Part shown: piece by piece, positions 34,854-42,445 of the stretch
How the letters are laid out: every line of letters starts with the position of its first letter
How positions within the stretch are numbered: the stretch's first letter is position 1
Assembly: GCA_038230035.1 (NCBI GenBank)
Contig: JBBRNX010000001.1
Location: forward strand, 1 to 64,000
Direction: 5' to 3'
Length of the DNA stretch: 64,000 bases
Source of the DNA: Gaiella sp038230035
GTDB taxonomy: Bacteria; Actinomycetota; Thermoleophilia; Gaiellales; Gaiellaceae
Made by a program: the position numbers and the translations under genes
The notes under the pieces: generated by a model
Told to the model about the DNA's origin: nothing
What the model saw: only the letters and a program-made list of their open reading frames with translations
Database searches by the model: none

Positions 34854-35936
34854 TTAGGCGAGAACCGTCAGCGCCTTGCGGATCTGACCTGCGCGCGCTG
34901 ACTGAACGCGTCCCGCAAGTGCGTCGATCGCAAGAGCCGCCTCCGTCTCGGGGGCGACCTCGCGCACCGGCATCCCGGCGTCCGCGGCCTCGCGCAGTAC
35001 CGGGTCGAGCGGAATCCTGCCGAGCAGCGGTGTGCCCGTCTCCTCCGCAAGCCGCTCTCCTCCACCAGAGCCGAAGATCTCCTGCCCTGTACCGACTAGA
35101 AAGGACATGTTCTCGACGACTCCGCTGACGCGCATACCGACCTTCTCGGCCATCTGCGCAGCACGCACTGCAACCTGCTGAGCGGCCGGCTGCGGCGTCG
35201 TGACCACGATGACTTCGGCCCGCGGCAGGAGCTGGCCGAGCGAAATCGCGACATCACCTGTTCCGGGAGGCATGTCGACTAGCAGGGTGTCGATTTCGCC
35301 CCAGTGCACGTCGGACAGGAACTGCTCGAGCGCGCGGTGCAGCATCGGCCCGCGCCACATCACGGGACTGTTGTCGTCGAGAAAGAAGCCGATCGACATC
35401 AGCTTCAGCTCGCCACGCACGGGCGGAATGATCATCTTGTCGACCACGATCGGCCGCTGCTGCACCCCAAGCATGTGCGGGATCGAGTGCCCGTAGATGT
35501 CCGCGTCGAGCACGCCGACGCGCTCGCCGCGCGCTGCCAGGGAAGCTGCGAGATTCGCAGTCAGCGTCGACTTGCCGACGCCACCCTTGCCCGAGGCGAT
35601 CGCAACCACGCGAACGGTCGGCTCCAGCGAGATCGACTTTTCCGGTCGGCCACCGCGGAGCCGCGTCGAGAGCGCCGCCTTCTCCTCCGGGCTCATCACG
35701 TCGAACGAGAGAGACACCGACTCAACGCCTGCCACCGCACCGACAAAGCGGTCGACCTGATCCTGGAACGACGAACGCAAAGGACAGCCGGCAACGGTCA
35801 GCGCAATCGTCACCGCGACGTGCCCGCGGTCGATCACGACGTCGCGCACCATGTCGAGCTCGGTCACCGGCCGCTTGAGCTCCGGGTCGATGACCTGCTC
35901 GAGCGCCTTGAGGATCGCATCACGGTCAGGCGGCAT
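34854..35936 (-). CDS. mrp: Mrp/NBP35-family P-loop ATPase (Fe-S carrier-like)
   Basis: The protein is 360 aa. An N-terminal MIP18/DUF59 domain (residues 1-80, LEQVIDPEL...GCPLRSSF) precedes a deviant Walker A motif SGKGGVGKST at 115-124. LDADIYGHSIPHMLG and MPPGTGDVAISL follow. In E. coli Mrp and Salmonella ApbC a CxxC near the C-terminus binds a bridging Fe-S cluster. At that position here the sequence is ENMSFLVGTGQEIFGSGGG with no cysteines, so a role as an Fe-S carrier is uncertain. A TACGCT hexamer lies 11 nt upstream. It is divergent from the ABC permease (29-bp gap). Confidence 0.88.
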   Translation of the reverse strand: MPPDRDAILKALEQVIDPELKRPVTELDMVRDVVIDRGHVAVTIALTVAGCPLRSSFQDQVDRFVGAVAGVESVSLSFDVMSPEEKAALSTRLRGGRPEKSISLEPTVRVVAIASGKGGVGKSTLTANLAASLAARGERVGVLDADIYGHSIPHMLGVQQRPIVVDKMIIPPVRGELKLMSIGFFLDDNSPVMWRGPMLHRALEQFLSDVHWGEIDTLLVDMPPGTGDVAISLGQLLPRAEVIVVTTPQPAAQQVAVRAAQMAEKVGMRVSGVVENMSFLVGTGQEIFGSGGGERLAEETGTPLLGRIPLDPVLREAADAGMPVREVAPETEAALAIDALAGRVQSARAGQIRKALTVLA

Positions 35937-35946
35937 TCTGCGGCCG

Positions 35947-35952
35947 AGCGTA
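35947..35952 (-). promoter_or_regulatory. Putative -10 element (TACGCT) for mrp
   Basis: TACGCT on the minus strand ends 11 nt before ATG 35936, inside a 29-bp divergent gap. A leader of only about 4 nt would result. Confidence 0.35.
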
Positions 35953-35965
35953 GCAATATGCGCTT

Positions 35966-37048
35966 GTGACCTGGTTCGGGCTCGTCCGGAAGAACCTGTT
36001 TCGCCGTCCTGCGCGGACGCTGCTCACCGCGGCCGGCGTCGCTCTCGGTGTCGCGCTGATCGTGGCCTTGCTCTCGATCACGGCCGGAGTCCACCGAACC
36101 GCCGGTGACCTGATCCACATCGGCCGTGCCGACTTCGGCGTTTTCCAGAGCGACGTCTCCGACCTGACGCGCTCCTACCTCCCGGACTCCCTCCAGGAGC
36201 AGGTGCGGCGCGTGCCTGGCGTCGAACACACTGCTCGCATCAAGCTCCTCGTCACGGACTCCGGGCTGCTGTTCGGCCTCGACGAGCACGAGTTCGCGGT
36301 TCGTCGCTTCGTACTGATCACCGGCCGGCGGCCGACCGGGCCAGCGGATGCCGTCGTCGGTGACAGGACGGATCGACCGCTTGGGAGCGTCGTCGTCCTG
36401 GGCGGAAGACGCTTCCCCGTGGTCGGCGTCTTCCACTCCGGCGACAAGTTCCTGGACAACGCCGTCGTGCTGCCTATCAAAGCCGTCCAGGCGGCGTCCC
36501 GGCGGCCCGGCGAGATCACGACGATCGGCGTCACGGTGAAGCTCGGCTGGACACCGCGCGCGGTGGCAAAGGCGATCGAACGCCGCTTCGCCGGCGTCAC
36601 AGCGGTCACCGAACCGGGGCAAGCCGTGAAAGTCGATACGTCGAGCAGGCTGATCATCTCGACCGGTTGGATCGTGTCGCTGCTCGCGCTGATCGTCGGC
36701 GGGATCGGCGTCACCAACACGATGGCGATGTCGGTGTTCGAGCGCACCCGCGAGATCGGTGTGCTCCGCGCCGTCGGCTGGCGGTCACGGCGGATCGCCG
36801 CGATGATCGTCAGCGAGGCGATCGGGATCTGTGTGATCGCGACGATCATCGGCTTCGCGCTCGGCGTCGGAGCATCGGAGCTCTTCATCCGAAACAGCGC
36901 GCTCTCCAGCCTGGTTCAACCCGCGTTCGACACGTCCGTTTGGGCCTGGGGACTCGCCTTCGCACTCGGCGTCGGGGTCGTCGGCGCGATCTACCCGACG
37001 CTGCGCGCGGTCAGGCTGACGCCGATAGAGGCGCTGCGGCACGAATGA
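35966..37048 (+). CDS. ABC transporter permease, MacB/FtsX-type
   Basis: The protein is 360 aa from GTG 35966. It has one N-terminal transmembrane helix (ARTLLTAAGVALGVALIVAL), an extracytoplasmic MacB-like core domain of about 200 residues and three C-terminal helices. The FtsX core contains IVGGIGVTNTMAMSVFERTREIGVLRAVGW and the terminal PIEALRHE. Such permeases move or mechanically transmit signals to lipids, lipoproteins or peptides outside the membrane. Its ATPase partner is most likely the gene converging from the minus strand, with which it overlaps by 38 bp. That arrangement is unusual for this family. Confidence 0.88.
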   Translation: MTWFGLVRKNLFRRPARTLLTAAGVALGVALIVALLSITAGVHRTAGDLIHIGRADFGVFQSDVSDLTRSYLPDSLQEQVRRVPGVEHTARIKLLVTDSGLLFGLDEHEFAVRRFVLITGRRPTGPADAVVGDRTDRPLGSVVVLGGRRFPVVGVFHSGDKFLDNAVVLPIKAVQAASRRPGEITTIGVTVKLGWTPRAVAKAIERRFAGVTAVTEPGQAVKVDTSSRLIISTGWIVSLLALIVGGIGVTNTMAMSVFERTREIGVLRAVGWRSRRIAAMIVSEAIGICVIATIIGFALGVGASELFIRNSALSSLVQPAFDTSVWAWGLAFALGVGVVGAIYPTLRAVRLTPIEALRHE

Positions 37049-37703
37049 CGCCGTCCCGCAGGGCCAGCGTCCTGTCGCCCACGGCGGCAGCAAGATCGTC
37101 GTTCGTCACCATGAGCACGGTCATCCCGTAGCGCTCCCGCAGCCCTTTCAGCAGGTCGAGGACCTGCCCGCCGGTCACCGAATCGAGCGCACCCGTCGGC
37201 TCGTCGGCGAGGAGCAATCGCGGCTCGTTCGCAAGCGCGCGGGCGACGGCGACGCGCTGACGCTCGCCGCCGGACAGCGTCGAAGGCATGCTCCGCTCTC
37301 GTTCCGAGAGACCGACCTCCGCGAGCCGCTCGCGTGCTCGCTTCTCGCGTTCGGATCGCGAGAGGTGCCGGCCCATCATCGGCACCTGGACGTTCTCCAG
37401 CGCATTCAGGGTCGGGACGAGATGGTGGAACTGGAACACGAAGCCAACAGTCGACGCGCGGTACTCGGCCGCGTCCGACAACCGTTCGAGTAGCTCCCCT
37501 CCGACCGCGACCGACCCGGAGTCCGGACGGTCGAGCAGCCCGATCATGTTCAGCAGTGTGCTCTTGCCGCATCCCGACGGCCCCGTCAACGCAACGAACT
37601 CTCCGGCTTCGATCCCGAACGAGATGTCGTCGAGAGCGCGGATCCGGCCTCCGTCGAATGCTTTCGAGACTCCCTCGACGACGACCTCTGCGCCAGCCCG
37701 CAC
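37011..37703 (-). CDS. ABC transporter ATP-binding protein (LolD/MacB type)
   Basis: The protein is 230 aa from GTG 37703 (VRAGAEVVVEGVSKAF). Walker A is GPSGCGKST (41-49), the signature is LSGGERQRVAVARA and Walker B is LLLADEPTGALD. The GALDSVTGGQVLDLL segment is typical of the MacB/LolD exporters that pair with FtsX-type permeases. The GTG overlaps the stop of the small secreted-protein gene (TAGTG). The 3' end overlaps the convergent permease gene by 38 bp. Confidence 0.92.
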   Translation of the reverse strand: MRAGAEVVVEGVSKAFDGGRIRALDDISFGIEAGEFVALTGPSGCGKSTLLNMIGLLDRPDSGSVAVGGELLERLSDAAEYRASTVGFVFQFHHLVPTLNALENVQVPMMGRHLSRSEREKRARERLAEVGLSERERSMPSTLSGGERQRVAVARALANEPRLLLADEPTGALDSVTGGQVLDLLKGLRERYGMTVLMVTNDDLAAAVGDRTLALRDGVIRAAAPLSASA

Positions 37704-38080
37704 TAGGTTTTCAGGTGCGGCGTCAGCAGGTAGGTGAGCACCTTCTTCGCCGTCCCGACGCGCACGGTGAGCTTGAACGTCACGGCGTAGCCGTTCGACT
37801 CCGGCGGCCAGATGATCGCGTCTTTGAATGTGCCCTTGATCGGGTAGTTCGTGACCGTCTTCTTGCTGGCGAAGAACTCGACGGGATGCACACCGCCGAT
37901 CGGGTCGATCACCACGGCGGTGATCCGCGCCGGCAGCGGCTTCCCTTTCGCGTCGGTGACCTTGACGGTGTACGGCCAGCGCGCATTGATCACCGGCGTA
38001 TGACCGCCGCCGACGAATGTCGCCTTGAACGCCGCACCCTGGAGTGCAAGCGCCGCTACCGCAACGACGACGAGCTTCAT
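37703..38080 (-). CDS. Small secreted protein of unknown function, coupled to the ABC ATPase
   Basis: The protein is 125 aa. The N-terminus (MKLVVVAVAALALQGAAFKA) looks like a signal peptide. The remainder is beta-rich (WPYTVKVTDAKGKPLPARITA, YAVTFKLTVRVG), resembling an Ig-like or Big-type domain. No enzyme motif is visible. Its stop overlaps the ATPase start, so it may be the substrate or an accessory factor of that exporter; this is inferred from position only. Confidence 0.65.
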   Translation of the reverse strand: MKLVVVAVAALALQGAAFKATFVGGGHTPVINARWPYTVKVTDAKGKPLPARITAVVIDPIGGVHPVEFFASKKTVTNYPIKGTFKDAIIWPPESNGYAVTFKLTVRVGTAKKVLTYLLTPHLKT

Positions 38081-38107
38081 GGCGCGATCCTATGCCCGTC
38101 CGAAAGC

Positions 38108-38905
38108 TCAGTCGAGTGCGCGCGCGACATCGGCGCAGAGTGCGCTCGTCGCCGCGGCAACGAGGCGGGAACGTTGCCCGAGGTCGAGCGGCGCACCGCC
38201 GAACGGTGGATCTTCGAACAGCTCGATCGCCAGCCCAACCTCGCGCACGAGCAGCTGCGCTGCCGCGATGTCGATCGAACGCGCCGGCTTCAGCGAGCAG
38301 ACGGCGTCGACACGCCCGGCGGCCAAATGGCAGAGCGAGAGCGCCAGCGAGCCCATCACGCGCAGACGACCCGCGACGCCGACCATCGCAGCGGCCTTCT
38401 CGGCGATGAACTCGGTTGTCGTACCCTCGAAGGAGAGGATCTCGATCGGCACTTTTGGCTTGACCCCGCCGAGAGCCGCGCCATCGAGAGTTGCACCGCC
38501 GCCACGTCGCGCGACCCACTCCTCCTTCGAGCCGAAGTCGTAGACGTAGCCGAACACGACGTCGTCCATTGTGGCGCCCTCGGCGACGGCGATCGAGAGG
38601 CTGAAGTACGGGATCCCGCGCTTCGCGTTGATCGAGCCGTCGATCGGGTCGACGACGACGCGGGTCGCGCCGCCTGCGCCGAAGACGCGCTCGCCGAGCT
38701 CCTCGGACACGAGTACGAAGTCGTCGCCGGTTGCTTCGAGCCGGCGCACCACGGCCTCCTCGGCAGCAGCGTCGATCGCCGTCGTGTCGTCGCCGCCCTC
38801 GCCCGCGCGCAGCACCGGCTCGCGTTCGACCCGCGTGGGCAGGCGCAGGAGGATCTCCTCGATGTCGGCGACCGACGCGCGGCAGAGAGCGAGCCAATCG
38901 GTCAT
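38108..38905 (-). CDS. Inositol monophosphatase family protein
   Basis: The protein is 265 aa. It contains the lithium-sensitive phosphatase motifs SEELGE (near 67-72), DPIDGSINAKRG (86-97, family form DPIDGTxNF) and RSIDIAAAQLLVREVG (family form WDxAAG). Metal-binding Glu and Asp residues are retained. Targets in the family include inositol phosphate, fructose bisphosphate, PAP and NADP. The Arg-Ser-Ile-Asp variant of the last motif makes the substrate uncertain. It overlaps the DUF1015 gene by 4 bp and is coupled to it. Confidence 0.85.
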   Translation of the reverse strand: MTDWLALCRASVADIEEILLRLPTRVEREPVLRAGEGGDDTTAIDAAAEEAVVRRLEATGDDFVLVSEELGERVFGAGGATRVVVDPIDGSINAKRGIPYFSLSIAVAEGATMDDVVFGYVYDFGSKEEWVARRGGGATLDGAALGGVKPKVPIEILSFEGTTTEFIAEKAAAMVGVAGRLRVMGSLALSLCHLAAGRVDAVCSLKPARSIDIAAAQLLVREVGLAIELFEDPPFGGAPLDLGQRSRLVAAATSALCADVARALD

Positions 38906-39969
38906 GGCTCGAGCGGCATGAAGAGGAGCCCCGAGAGCAGCTTCGGGAAGAAGTAGGTCGTCTTCTGCGGCATCACCTCGCCGCGGCGGGCCCGCTCGAA
39001 GACGTCTTCGATCCTCGTGGCTCGGAGGAGAAATGCGACATCGGCCTCCCCCTCGTCGACGCGCCTGGCAGCCTCGCGCGTGTCGGGCGTGTACCCGATG
39101 CCGTCGTGGCCATACCGGTCGACGAGCTCGACGTCGAGCTCTCCCGGCTCCCCGTGAACGAGCGTCGCGCCTGCGCGGGAGTAGGCGACGGCCACGGAAC
39201 GATCGTACGGCTCTGCCGCGAGTTGCGTCAGCGCGTCGTCGAGCTCCCCGACGTCACCTGTCGGTGTGAGCTCAGCCCGGCCCGAGAATACGCGGTGGGT
39301 GGGGAAGATCTCGAGGCCCGGGTCCGACGTGCTGACGAGCACGACAAGCATGTGCCCGCTCTCCGGTGTCCCCTGTTCGGCGTGGTAGGCGAGCGCGGTC
39401 TCGTAGCGGTGGTGGCCGTCGGCGATCAGCAGCTGGCGATCGACGAAGAACTCGACGACCGGAGCGTCGACGCGCCATAGGCGCGTTCCCTCGGCCTCGA
39501 GATCGGCTAGACGGTCGGGCACAGCGACGGGCGAGTCTCCGTCGTAGAGAAGGAAGATCGGCTCGATCTGCGCCCGCGAGGCTCGAAGCAAGCGGAGGCG
39601 ACTCTCCTTCGGTCCGGGGTGGGTGCGCTCGTGCGGGAGAACAGCGCGGGTCTCGTACGGCTCGACTTCGAGCGACGCGACAATCCCCTCCCGCCGCCGC
39701 GCAACACCGTCCGGTCCGACGTAGTCCTGTGAGAGCGCCCATACCGCAGGGTCGGCGTCGCGCACGAGTACGCCCTCGTCGAGCCACGTTCGGAATAGGC
39801 GCCCGGCTTCGTCCTCCGAGCCGGCGAGCGTCAGGCGGACGACGTTGTGCGGATCGCGGTCGGCAAGCTCCTCGCGCTCTGCCGGCGAGATCACGTCGTA
39901 GGGTGGCGCAACGACGGCGGCGCTCGGCTGCGCGTAGCGGGCCGCGCGAAACGGGGTGACGACGGCCAT
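38902..39969 (-). CDS. DUF1015 family protein
   Basis: The protein is 355 aa from ATG 39969. It opens with VVTPFRAARYAQPSAAVVAP and PYDVISPAEREELADRDP, the N-terminal hallmark of DUF1015. The conserved LLIADGHHRYETALAYHAEQ motif lies in the middle, and the C-terminus has ATRIEDVFERARRGEVMP with KTTYFFPKLLSGL. Family members are soluble and of unresolved function, often found near amino-acid metabolism genes. The TACGCT hexamer 7 nt upstream supports the chosen start over the longer open frame. It is coupled to the phosphatase gene. Confidence 0.88.
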   Translation of the reverse strand: MAVVTPFRAARYAQPSAAVVAPPYDVISPAEREELADRDPHNVVRLTLAGSEDEAGRLFRTWLDEGVLVRDADPAVWALSQDYVGPDGVARRREGIVASLEVEPYETRAVLPHERTHPGPKESRLRLLRASRAQIEPIFLLYDGDSPVAVPDRLADLEAEGTRLWRVDAPVVEFFVDRQLLIADGHHRYETALAYHAEQGTPESGHMLVVLVSTSDPGLEIFPTHRVFSGRAELTPTGDVGELDDALTQLAAEPYDRSVAVAYSRAGATLVHGEPGELDVELVDRYGHDGIGYTPDTREAARRVDEGEADVAFLLRATRIEDVFERARRGEVMPQKTTYFFPKLLSGLLFMPLEP

Positions 39970-39975
39970 GTCCCG

Positions 39976-39981
39976 AGCGTA
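39976..39981 (-). promoter_or_regulatory. Putative leaderless -10 element (TACGCT) for the DUF1015 gene
   Basis: TACGCT on the minus strand ends 7 nt before ATG 39969. A plus-strand TAGACT in the same 35-bp gap serves the divergent gene. Confidence 0.5.
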
Positions 39982-39992
39982 GTGGATCGTCG

Positions 39993-39998
39993 TAGACT
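39993..39998 (+). promoter_or_regulatory. Putative leaderless -10 element (TAGACT) for the HD nuclease gene
   Basis: TAGACT ends 7 nt before GTG 40005. It lies 11 bp from the oppositely oriented TACGCT of the DUF1015 gene. Confidence 0.5.
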
Positions 39999-40004
39999 CG
40001 ATAC

Positions 40005-40844
40005 GTGACCAGCATCGCCGAGCTCGCCGAGGACAGGACCGTGGAGGGCGTGTTCGCGGTAGCGAAGAAGGAGCGGCGCCGGACGCGTAACGGCGCTGCC
40101 TATCTTTCGCTCGAGCTGGTGGATGCGAGTGGGCGGATCGAGGCACGCGTGTGGGACGACGTCGAGCTGCTCGACAAGCGCTTCGCCCAGGGCGACGCAG
40201 TGCGCGTCCTCGGCCGGGTAGAGCGCTTCGGCGGCCGGCTGCAACTGCAGGTGCGTTCGCTCGAGACCGCACCCGACGCGGATCCCGGCTCGTTCGTCCC
40301 GGCGTTGAGGCGTGATGCGGACGAGCTCGACGGCTTCCTCGAGTTCCTGGCCGGCGAGATCGCCCACCCGGGACTTGCGGGGCTGGTCGGCTCCTTCCTC
40401 GCAGACCCCGGTTTCCGTGATGCGTTGCGAGCGCTGCCGGCCGCGGGCGGCGACGGCCACCACGGGTATGCCGGCGGTCTGCTGGAGCACACCGTCGGTG
40501 TGGCAACGCTCTGCCGCGAGACAGTGCAGCTCCATCCGCGCCTCCGCGGCGACCTACTGCTGGCCGCAGCGCTGTTGCATGACATAGGCCGCACGGTCGA
40601 GCTAACGCGAGGCCCCGGGTTCATCCAGACCGAGGAGGGCCGGTTGCTCGGCCATGTCCATCTCGGCCTACGCCTGATCGAGGAGCGAGCCAGTGATCTG
40701 GAGCCGGAGGTGCGAGCAGAGCTCCTGCACGCAGTGGCGGCGCATCACGACCGAGGCGCTACGAGAACGGCCGAGGCAGCCGTGCTCTACCACGCGAACC
40801 AGCTCGACGCGCAAGCCGCTACGCGACCAGTCGGCGACGACTGA
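40005..40844 (+). CDS. OB-fold/HD-domain nuclease, YhaM-like 3'-5' exoribonuclease
   Basis: The protein is 279 aa from GTG 40005. An N-terminal OB-fold (residues 10-90, GVFAVAKKERRRTRNGAAYL...EARVWDD) precedes an HD domain. The HD metal ligands are visible as H162 (GGLLEHTVGV), H192-D193 (LLHDIGR) and the later HAVAAHHD. The LLGHVHLGLRLIEE stretch matches YhaM. Gram-positive YhaM proteins (about 310 aa) trim RNA or DNA 3' ends; this one is slightly shorter. Confidence 0.85.
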   Translation: MTSIAELAEDRTVEGVFAVAKKERRRTRNGAAYLSLELVDASGRIEARVWDDVELLDKRFAQGDAVRVLGRVERFGGRLQLQVRSLETAPDADPGSFVPALRRDADELDGFLEFLAGEIAHPGLAGLVGSFLADPGFRDALRALPAAGGDGHHGYAGGLLEHTVGVATLCRETVQLHPRLRGDLLLAAALLHDIGRTVELTRGPGFIQTEEGRLLGHVHLGLRLIEERASDLEPEVRAELLHAVAAHHDRGATRTAEAAVLYHANQLDAQAATRPVGDD

Positions 40845-40903
40845 CTCCCGCACTCCTTCCAGTTCCCGAACGAATCGACAACACCCTTCTCCGATCGGAT
40901 GGT

Positions 40904-40909
40904 TAGGCT
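40904..40909 (+). promoter_or_regulatory. Putative -10 element (TAGGCT) for a secreted-protein gene
   Basis: TAGGCT lies 43 nt before ATG 40952 and upstream of a purine-rich GGAGGAGGGAGG ribosome binding site. No clear -35 box is seen. The rest of the 107-bp gap holds nothing recognisable. Confidence 0.3.
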
Positions 40910-40951
40910 CGCGCCCCGACCAGTCGCAACATGCAGGAGGAGGGAGGCAGG

Positions 40952-41491
40952 ATGAAGCGTTCGCTCGTCATCGTCGCGAGTGTTGCGGCTCTCGCCGCCG
41001 TTGTGTCAGGGTCGGTGAGCCGTCTGGTTCTGCCGGCCTCCTCCGCACCGACGACGAGGCAGTCGGGCTTCCTCCTTCTACCGCCCGCGGCGCCGGCGGG
41101 TCAGATGGCGCTCTACGGTCACATCAAGGCGCTGAGCCGCAGGAACGGCCGTTTCGAGCTTCGGTTCGATCCAGCCTGGTTCACGAGCGGTCTCACGGCG
41201 AGCCGCGCCAAGCTCGCCGACACCGGCTCGGGCGACGTCCCGAACGACAACTACACCGTCGAAGAGGGACATCGCACATTGACGTACATCGTTCCGACCA
41301 TCGCGCGGATCACGGTGCTCACGAACAACGGGACATCCGGCATCTCGTCCGTCCCGATCAGCGTCTTCGAGCTGGCGCGAATCGTAAACGGCGGCAAGCA
41401 CCGCAAGCTGTTCGAACCGCTCCAGTCCGGCATCTGGATCCGGGTGCGCATCGACACCGTTCGCGAGCTCGACCAGCAGTACCAGCCGTAG
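40952..41491 (+). CDS. Secreted protein of unknown function
   Basis: The protein is 179 aa from ATG 40952, preceded by a strong GGAGGAGGGAGG ribosome binding site. The N-terminus (MKRSLVIVASVAALAAVVSG) is a signal sequence or single anchor. The exported part contains QMALYGHIKALSRRNGRFEL and LTYIVPTIARITVLTNNG, suggesting a small beta-sheet domain. There are no cysteines in the mature part and no known motif. Confidence 0.65.
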   Translation: MKRSLVIVASVAALAAVVSGSVSRLVLPASSAPTTRQSGFLLLPPAAPAGQMALYGHIKALSRRNGRFELRFDPAWFTSGLTASRAKLADTGSGDVPNDNYTVEEGHRTLTYIVPTIARITVLTNNGTSGISSVPISVFELARIVNGGKHRKLFEPLQSGIWIRVRIDTVRELDQQYQP

Positions 41492-41506
41492 AGGTCGCGG
41501 CAGGCG

Positions 41507-42445
41507 TCAGATGTTGAAGCGGATGTTCAGGACGTCGCCGTCCTGCACGACGTAGGTCTTCCCTTCCAGCCGCTGCAGCGCGCGCTTTGCCGCCTCCGCG
41601 TGGGAGCCGGCGGACAACAGATCGTCCCAGCGGATGACCTCGCAGCGGATGAAGCCTCGCGCGATGTCCGAGTGGATCGTCCCACCTGCCTCCAGGGCTG
41701 TCTGGCCCGTGCGCAGCGTCCACGCTCTCGTCTCCTTCTCGCCGACGGTGAAGAACGTGATCAGGCCAAGGGCTTCTTGCAGCCGGCGGACGATCTCGTC
41801 GAGCGCCGACGGGCCGTCGCGAAATGCGGCCGCCTCCTCGTCGGACAGCTCGGCGAGCTCGGCCTCCAGCTTGCAGTCGATCCCGCTCGGGCCGTTCTCG
41901 ATCGCGAGCAGCGGCATCGTCGTCAGCGGATCGAGGCCGTCCGGCAGCTCGCCCGACCACTCCGAGAGCGGCCGACCGGCCCCGACGTGCGCCAGGATCT
42001 CGCCCAGGACCTCGACCTCGTGGCGTAACCCCGTGTCGCCCGACTTCGCCTGCTTGCCGACCCGCTCCAACCTGCGCTCGACGTGGTCGCGGTCGGCGAC
42101 GAGCAGCTCCAGCTTCAACGTCTCCAGGTCACCTGCCGGATCGGCGCCGTCGGAAAAGCCGTCTGTTACAGCGAGCAACGCGTCGACCTGACGCAACCCG
42201 CCAAGGAGAGCCGGCCCGGTTCCAGGCACGTCGACCACGCGGATCGCCGCCGGCGTCACCTTTCGCGCGCCCACCAACGCGGCGAGCTGCCCGAGCCGAT
42301 CGTCAGCGATCGCAGCCATGCCCACATTCGACTTCTCGCTCATCGACGCGTACGCCGTGATCTCGGCACCCGCGCGCGTCAGCGCGTTGAACAGTGTCGT
42401 CTTGCCCGCGTTCGGCAGGCCGACGATCCCGACCTCGAGGCTCAC
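41507..42445 (-). CDS. ychF: Compact YchF/OLA1-type nucleotide-binding protein
   Basis: The protein is 312 aa, whereas YchF is usually about 360. The G1 loop is GLPNAGKTTL (9-18) and a G3-like VDVPGTGPA follows. The C-terminal TGS domain is well conserved: TFFTVGEKETRAWTL, IHSDIARGFIRCEV and LEGKTYVVQDGDVLNIRFN. The segment after G3 that normally contains GASKGEGLGN is missing. The base-recognition motif (usually NxxE) appears as IENG. YchF binds ribosomes and hydrolyses ATP. The start overlaps the amidohydrolase stop by 4 bp. Confidence 0.88.
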   Translation of the reverse strand: MSLEVGIVGLPNAGKTTLFNALTRAGAEITAYASMSEKSNVGMAAIADDRLGQLAALVGARKVTPAAIRVVDVPGTGPALLGGLRQVDALLAVTDGFSDGADPAGDLETLKLELLVADRDHVERRLERVGKQAKSGDTGLRHEVEVLGEILAHVGAGRPLSEWSGELPDGLDPLTTMPLLAIENGPSGIDCKLEAELAELSDEEAAAFRDGPSALDEIVRRLQEALGLITFFTVGEKETRAWTLRTGQTALEAGGTIHSDIARGFIRCEVIRWDDLLSAGSHAEAAKRALQRLEGKTYVVQDGDVLNIRFNI

